64,000 nucleotides of DNA from Candidatus Moduliflexus flocculans (GTDB taxonomy: Bacteria; Moduliflexota; Moduliflexia; Moduliflexales; Moduliflexaceae): NCBI GenBank assembly GCA_000739515.1, contig DF820456.1, forward strand, positions 797,360 to 861,359. Reading direction: 5' to 3'. The notes beneath the pieces were generated by a model that ran no database searches, was not told where the DNA came from, and was given only the letters and a program-made list of their open reading frames with translations. Position 1 is the first letter of the stretch. Each line of letters opens with the position of its first letter. The position numbers and the translations under genes were made by a program. Of the stretch, positions 61,145 through 64,000 are shown piece by piece.

Positions 61145-61897
61145 ATGATAAAACCGTCTCAAACAACAGCGATTCTGGTGGCGGCAGGCATAGGCTCGCG
61201 CATGGGCGCGCAGGCGTTGCCGAAACAATTTCTGCCGGTCAGCGGCGTTCCGATTTTAGCGCATACACTGAAAATTTTTGACAGCGCGGCCATTGTTGAT
61301 CACATCGTGCTGGTGATTCGCGCCGAAGATCGGGAACGCTGCGAAAGGCTGATCGCAGACTCCGGCATGAGCAAAGGCGTTTCGATTGTCGAAGGCGGGA
61401 AAGAGCGGCAGGATTCGGTCTTGCGTGGATTACGCGCCGCGCCGCCGCAGACGGACATCGTGCTGATTCACGACGCTGTGCGCATGTTTGTGACGGAGGA
61501 AATGATTCACAAATCTATTAACGCGGCGTGGCAGGTTGGCGCAAGCGTTGTGGCGATTCCTGCGAAAGATACGATCAAAGAGGCCGTTGCGATGACGAAT
61601 GGCGCCGACGAAGGCTGGCCGCTCGTGTCGAAAACCTATGATCGCCGCTTGCTCTGGCAGATTCAGACGCCGCAAACGTTTCAATATCGCCTGATTCTCG
61701 ATTGTTATGAACAGGCGATTGCTGAGGGATTTAACGCCACTGATGACGCGATGATGGCGGAATATTTCGGACATCCGGTCGCGTTGGTGGCTGGCTCGTA
61801 TCGCAATATCAAAATCACCACGCCCGACGATCTGCTGATTGCCGAGGCATTTTTGCAACATCAGGAAGGGAGAGAAGCAAGAAACGATTCGCTCTGA
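61145..61897 (+). CDS. ispD: 2-C-methyl-D-erythritol 4-phosphate cytidylyltransferase
   Basis: This 250-residue enzyme of the non-mevalonate isoprenoid route joins MEP to CMP. The CTP-binding signature AILVAAGIGSRMGAQALPK (Arg and Lys contact the triphosphate) is at residues 9-27. GGKERQDSVLRGL is near 85, the metal-binding Asp is in LIHDAVRMFV near 105, and TDDAMMAEYFG and NIKITTPDDLLIAEAF complete the family. The ATG at 61145 is taken since homologues begin just before the first strand; the ORF reaches back to 61085. The pathway neighbour ispF follows. Confidence 0.94.
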   Translation: MIKPSQTTAILVAAGIGSRMGAQALPKQFLPVSGVPILAHTLKIFDSAAIVDHIVLVIRAEDRERCERLIADSGMSKGVSIVEGGKERQDSVLRGLRAAPPQTDIVLIHDAVRMFVTEEMIHKSINAAWQVGASVVAIPAKDTIKEAVAMTNGADEGWPLVSKTYDRRLLWQIQTPQTFQYRLILDCYEQAIAEGFNATDDAMMAEYFGHPVALVAGSYRNIKITTPDDLLIAEAFLQHQEGREARNDSL

Positions 61898-61985
61898 ACG
61901 GGTGAGAGAATATCGCCAGTGGTTTCAGCTGCTGGAAACATGTTCATGAACGCCTTTTTGCTTCTCCCCCTTTCTGCCGTTCCTG

Positions 61986-62480
61986 ATGATGGCAGCGTCA
62001 CTTCCATTTCGCGTCGGCATCGGATATGACGTGCATCGGCTCGTCCCGGATCGTGATCTCGTGCTTGGCGGCGTAAAAATTCCGTATGAAAAAGGGCTGT
62101 TAGGGCATTCCGATGCTGATGTATTGATTCATGCCATCTGTGACGCGCTGCTTGGCGCGCTTGGGCTTGGGGACATCGGACGTCACTTCCCGGATACCGA
62201 CGCTCAATATAAGGGCATTTCCAGCATAAAACTGCTCAAGCATTGCGTCAAGCTGATACAGGCGCAGCAATACATCGTCGGCAACGTTGACAGCGTGGTG
62301 ATCGCGCAAAAACCGCGCCTCAGCGGTTATATCGAAGCGATGCGGTTGAAATTGGCGCAAGCGTTAGAAACCGAGCCAGAAAACGTCAACGTGAAAGCCA
62401 CAACGACTGAAGGATTAGGCTTTACCGGAACCGGCGACGGGATTGCTGCTGAGGCCATTGTCCAGCTAATCCGGGTATGA
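61986..62480 (+). CDS. ispF: 2-C-methyl-D-erythritol 2,4-cyclodiphosphate synthase
   Basis: This 164-residue enzyme converts CDP-methylerythritol 2-phosphate to the cyclodiphosphate, two steps after IspD. Zinc ligands and active-site motifs are present: [10 protein letters not shown] near residue 11, [18 protein letters not shown] near 38, [10 protein letters not shown] near 63, and [21 protein letters not shown] near the end. It is a trimer by analogy. Two ATGs in a row (61986, 61989) are possible starts. The 88-base gap after ispD suggests a common transcript. The order ispD-ispF is common in bacteria. Confidence 0.95.
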   Translation: MMAASLPFRVGIGYDVHRLVPDRDLVLGGVKIPYEKGLLGHSDADVLIHAICDALLGALGLGDIGRHFPDTDAQYKGISSIKLLKHCVKLIQAQQYIVGNVDSVVIAQKPRLSGYIEAMRLKLAQALETEPENVNVKATTTEGLGFTGTGDGIAAEAIVQLIRV

Positions 62481-62693
62481 CAGGCGATTTTTTCAATTCT
62501 GAAGTTTTTGACTTGACTTTCCAACGCGAGCCAGAAAAGTCGAATCCACTGCGTCTGGAAAATCGTCTGAAGGCTGGAGCGCCCTGATTCTTCCAGGCCA
62601 ACAGAAATTTAGTGAACACGCCTGCAAGGATGCCGATTGCAGGAATTTTACGGTGAAGCGCTCACACATGATTGAATGAAAGGGTAATAGCTC

Positions 62694-63842
62694 ATGGCAG
62701 ACAAATTTTCTCCGAAACATGATAAGCAGAAAAAAGTAGAACAGATTGAAGAGATTCTTCATACGCCATTTCTTGAAAAAGCATCAACCTGGGTGCTGGC
62801 GAATCTCAAAACCGTTGGCATCGCCATTGGCGCGATTATCGCAATCCTGATTATTGCTTACGGCTGGACGCGTTATCAGAACAGCGTGACCGAAAAAGCC
62901 TTGGGTTTAGAAGGCAAGGCTGTGGCGCTGCACCAAAAGGTGAAAGATGACGCCGCCCAAAAGACGGCACAAGCTGATGATAACGCCGCCAAACAGCCGA
63001 AGGAAGACCTGTATAAAGATGTGATCGCCGCGTATCAGGACGTGATTAAAAAATATCCTAACACAACAAGCGGAAAACGCGCGGTCTTCATGCTCGGCAG
63101 CCTTGCATACGATACGGGAAAATATGAAGACGCGCAGAAATATTTTGCGGAATACCTGACGAAAAATCCATCCGGGTATTTATCTGTCAGCGCGGAGGAA
63201 AGTCTGGCATATATTTTAGAACAGCAGCAGAAATTTCAGGACGCGATAGACGCACTCAAAAAAGTGGAAGCAAAAGCCTCGGCAGGCCGCAAAACTGAGA
63301 TTCAATTAGCGATTGCCCGAAACTACGAAGCATTAAAACAGGTTGATAACGCGAAAGCCGCGTATCAACAAATCGTGGATTCCAATACGTCTGCCGCGTT
63401 GAAAGAGCAGGCGAAGAAACGGCTCGAAATCATTGATGCGCAGCAGAACGTCGCGTTAGGCCCGGTCGCGCCGACAGCAGCGCCGCAAGCGACTGCCACC
63501 CCGGCAGAGACAACAGAACAGCCGGCAACTCCGGCAGCAGACCAGACGCCGACAGAATCCGCGCCAACACCTGTAGAGACCGTAGCAACTCCTGAAGCGA
63601 CAGCGACCGCTGAACCGACTGCGACCACCGCGCCAGAAGCGACTGCGACGCCGGAACCAACAGCGACACCTGAGCCGACCGCAACGCCTGAACCGACAGC
63701 AACACCGGCGCCGACCGCGACGCCTGAACCAACGGCGACCGCAACGCCGGAACCGACAGCAACACCAGAACCAACCGCAACGCCGGAAGCCACTGCAACT
63801 CCTGCCCCAGAAGCAACCGCCACGCCCACTCAGAGCTATTAA
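62694..63842 (+). CDS. inner-membrane TPR protein with Thr-Ala-Thr-Pro-Glu-Pro tail (YfgM-like)
   Basis: This 382-residue protein has a short charged N-terminus, one membrane helix near residues 39-58 (VGIAIGAIIAILIIAYGW), and a periplasmic part with TPR-like helices at about 100-245 (KDVIAAYQDVIKKYPNTTSG, MLGSLAYDTGKYEDAQKYF, IARNYEALKQVDNAKAAYQQ). The layout recalls YfgM or YbgF-type proteins that help envelope assembly. From about residue 255 to the end runs a tail of TATPEPTATPEPTA-type repeats lacking any charge besides Glu, probably a stiff extended spacer that crosses the periplasm. The repeated codons could expand or contract by slippage. Confidence 0.78.
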   Translation: MADKFSPKHDKQKKVEQIEEILHTPFLEKASTWVLANLKTVGIAIGAIIAILIIAYGWTRYQNSVTEKALGLEGKAVALHQKVKDDAAQKTAQADDNAAKQPKEDLYKDVIAAYQDVIKKYPNTTSGKRAVFMLGSLAYDTGKYEDAQKYFAEYLTKNPSGYLSVSAEESLAYILEQQQKFQDAIDALKKVEAKASAGRKTEIQLAIARNYEALKQVDNAKAAYQQIVDSNTSAALKEQAKKRLEIIDAQQNVALGPVAPTAAPQATATPAETTEQPATPAADQTPTESAPTPVETVATPEATATAEPTATTAPEATATPEPTATPEPTATPEPTATPAPTATPEPTATATPEPTATPEPTATPEATATPAPEATATPTQSY

Positions 63843-63848
63843 TAACTC

Positions 63849-63996
63849 ATGTTACGCAGCCGATTCGAGACGAATGACCGCACCCTCCCCTCCGGGGAGG
63901 GGTTGGGGGTGGGTTCTTGACACGAGCAATCACTCACGGACGAACCCACCCCTTGCCCCTCCCAGGAGGGGAATTGTCGGCGGCGCTGCGTAACAT
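63849..63996. mobile_element. 148-bp inverted-repeat element (ATGTTACGCAGC ends)
   Basis: ATGTTACGCAGC and GCTGCGTAACAT form perfect 12-base ends. Inside, CCCTCCCCTCCGGGGAGGGG, GGGGGTGGGTTC and GAACCCACCCC, GCCCCTCCCAGGAGGGG form nested hairpins. The interior lacks a gene. It lies right after the TPR gene at the edge of the window and may act as a terminator; its ends suggest a mobile-element origin. Confidence 0.6.
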
Positions 63997-64000
63997 CAGT

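Noticed and set aside
63600..63840. Regular short repeats considered as a possible CRISPR array
   Set aside because: They are in-frame codons of a Thr/Ala/Pro/Glu tail, with no spacers of constant length and no cas genes.

Overview
The window looks like chromosomal DNA of a Gram-negative, probably sediment- or sludge-dwelling bacterium. It encodes outer-membrane barrel proteins ending in Phe, lipoproteins with lipoboxes, a PEP-CTERM protein, the non-mevalonate isoprenoid enzymes IspD and IspF, and RlmI, HflX, QueG and Dtd. Base composition looks close to balanced. Eight sensor histidine kinases in 64 kb, many built from similar modules, together with PEP-CTERM and c-di-GMP control, recall deeply branching Gram-negative lineages with very large signalling repertoires (for example candidate phylum KSB3/Modulibacteria). 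That placement is inference and cannot be proved from this window.

Layout. 1-6.4 kb: housekeeping and general metabolism (STAS fragment, Gfo/Idh/MocA oxidoreductase, LysM-like secreted protein, RlmI, RidA, Dtd, metallo-beta-lactamase-fold hydrolase, nucleosidase). 6.8-7.7 kb: a c-di-GMP-I riboswitch with its own terminator ahead of a PEP-CTERM secreted protein. 8.2-11.4 kb: a soluble histidine kinase and a TPR protein. 11.5-15.5 kb: queG and two paralogous porin-like genes, with a 5' scrap of queG between them that records a tandem duplication. 16.6-19.7 kb: three paralogous lipoproteins, the first fused to a caspase-like domain lacking both catalytic residues. 20.0-24.3 kb: a small membrane protein, a patatin-like phospholipase, a Cache/PAS kinase and a decayed kinase fragment.

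24.9-36.2 kb is a catabolic locus. A four-gene ABC importer (ATPase, two permeases, substrate-binding protein) runs leftward. A five-gene cluster runs rightward and can be read as reductive pyrimidine degradation: PreA-type dihydropyrimidine dehydrogenase, dihydropyrimidinase, Fe-alcohol dehydrogenase, class III aminotransferase and an M20 N-carbamoyl amidohydrolase, which together would take uracil to beta-alanine and on to 3-hydroxypropionate. The substrate-binding protein appears circularly permuted.

36.2-53.9 kb is a leftward signalling island: six histidine kinases, two periplasmic-binding-protein-like sensors and a MEDS-domain protein, with no stand-alone response regulator. Its core is a tightly packed five-gene run (binding lipoprotein, Cache/PocR kinase, frameshifted membrane kinase, multi-PAS kinase, receiver-hybrid kinase). 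54-64 kb returns to general functions: EamA transporter, CDF metal transporter, outer-membrane protein, CcbP-like protein, HflX, beta-helix acyltransferase-like protein, IspD, IspF and a TPR protein with a Thr-Ala-Thr-Pro-Glu-Pro tail.

Intergenic spaces are rich in dispersed inverted repeats of several recurrent families. Some sit where terminators are expected; others look like non-autonomous mobile elements.
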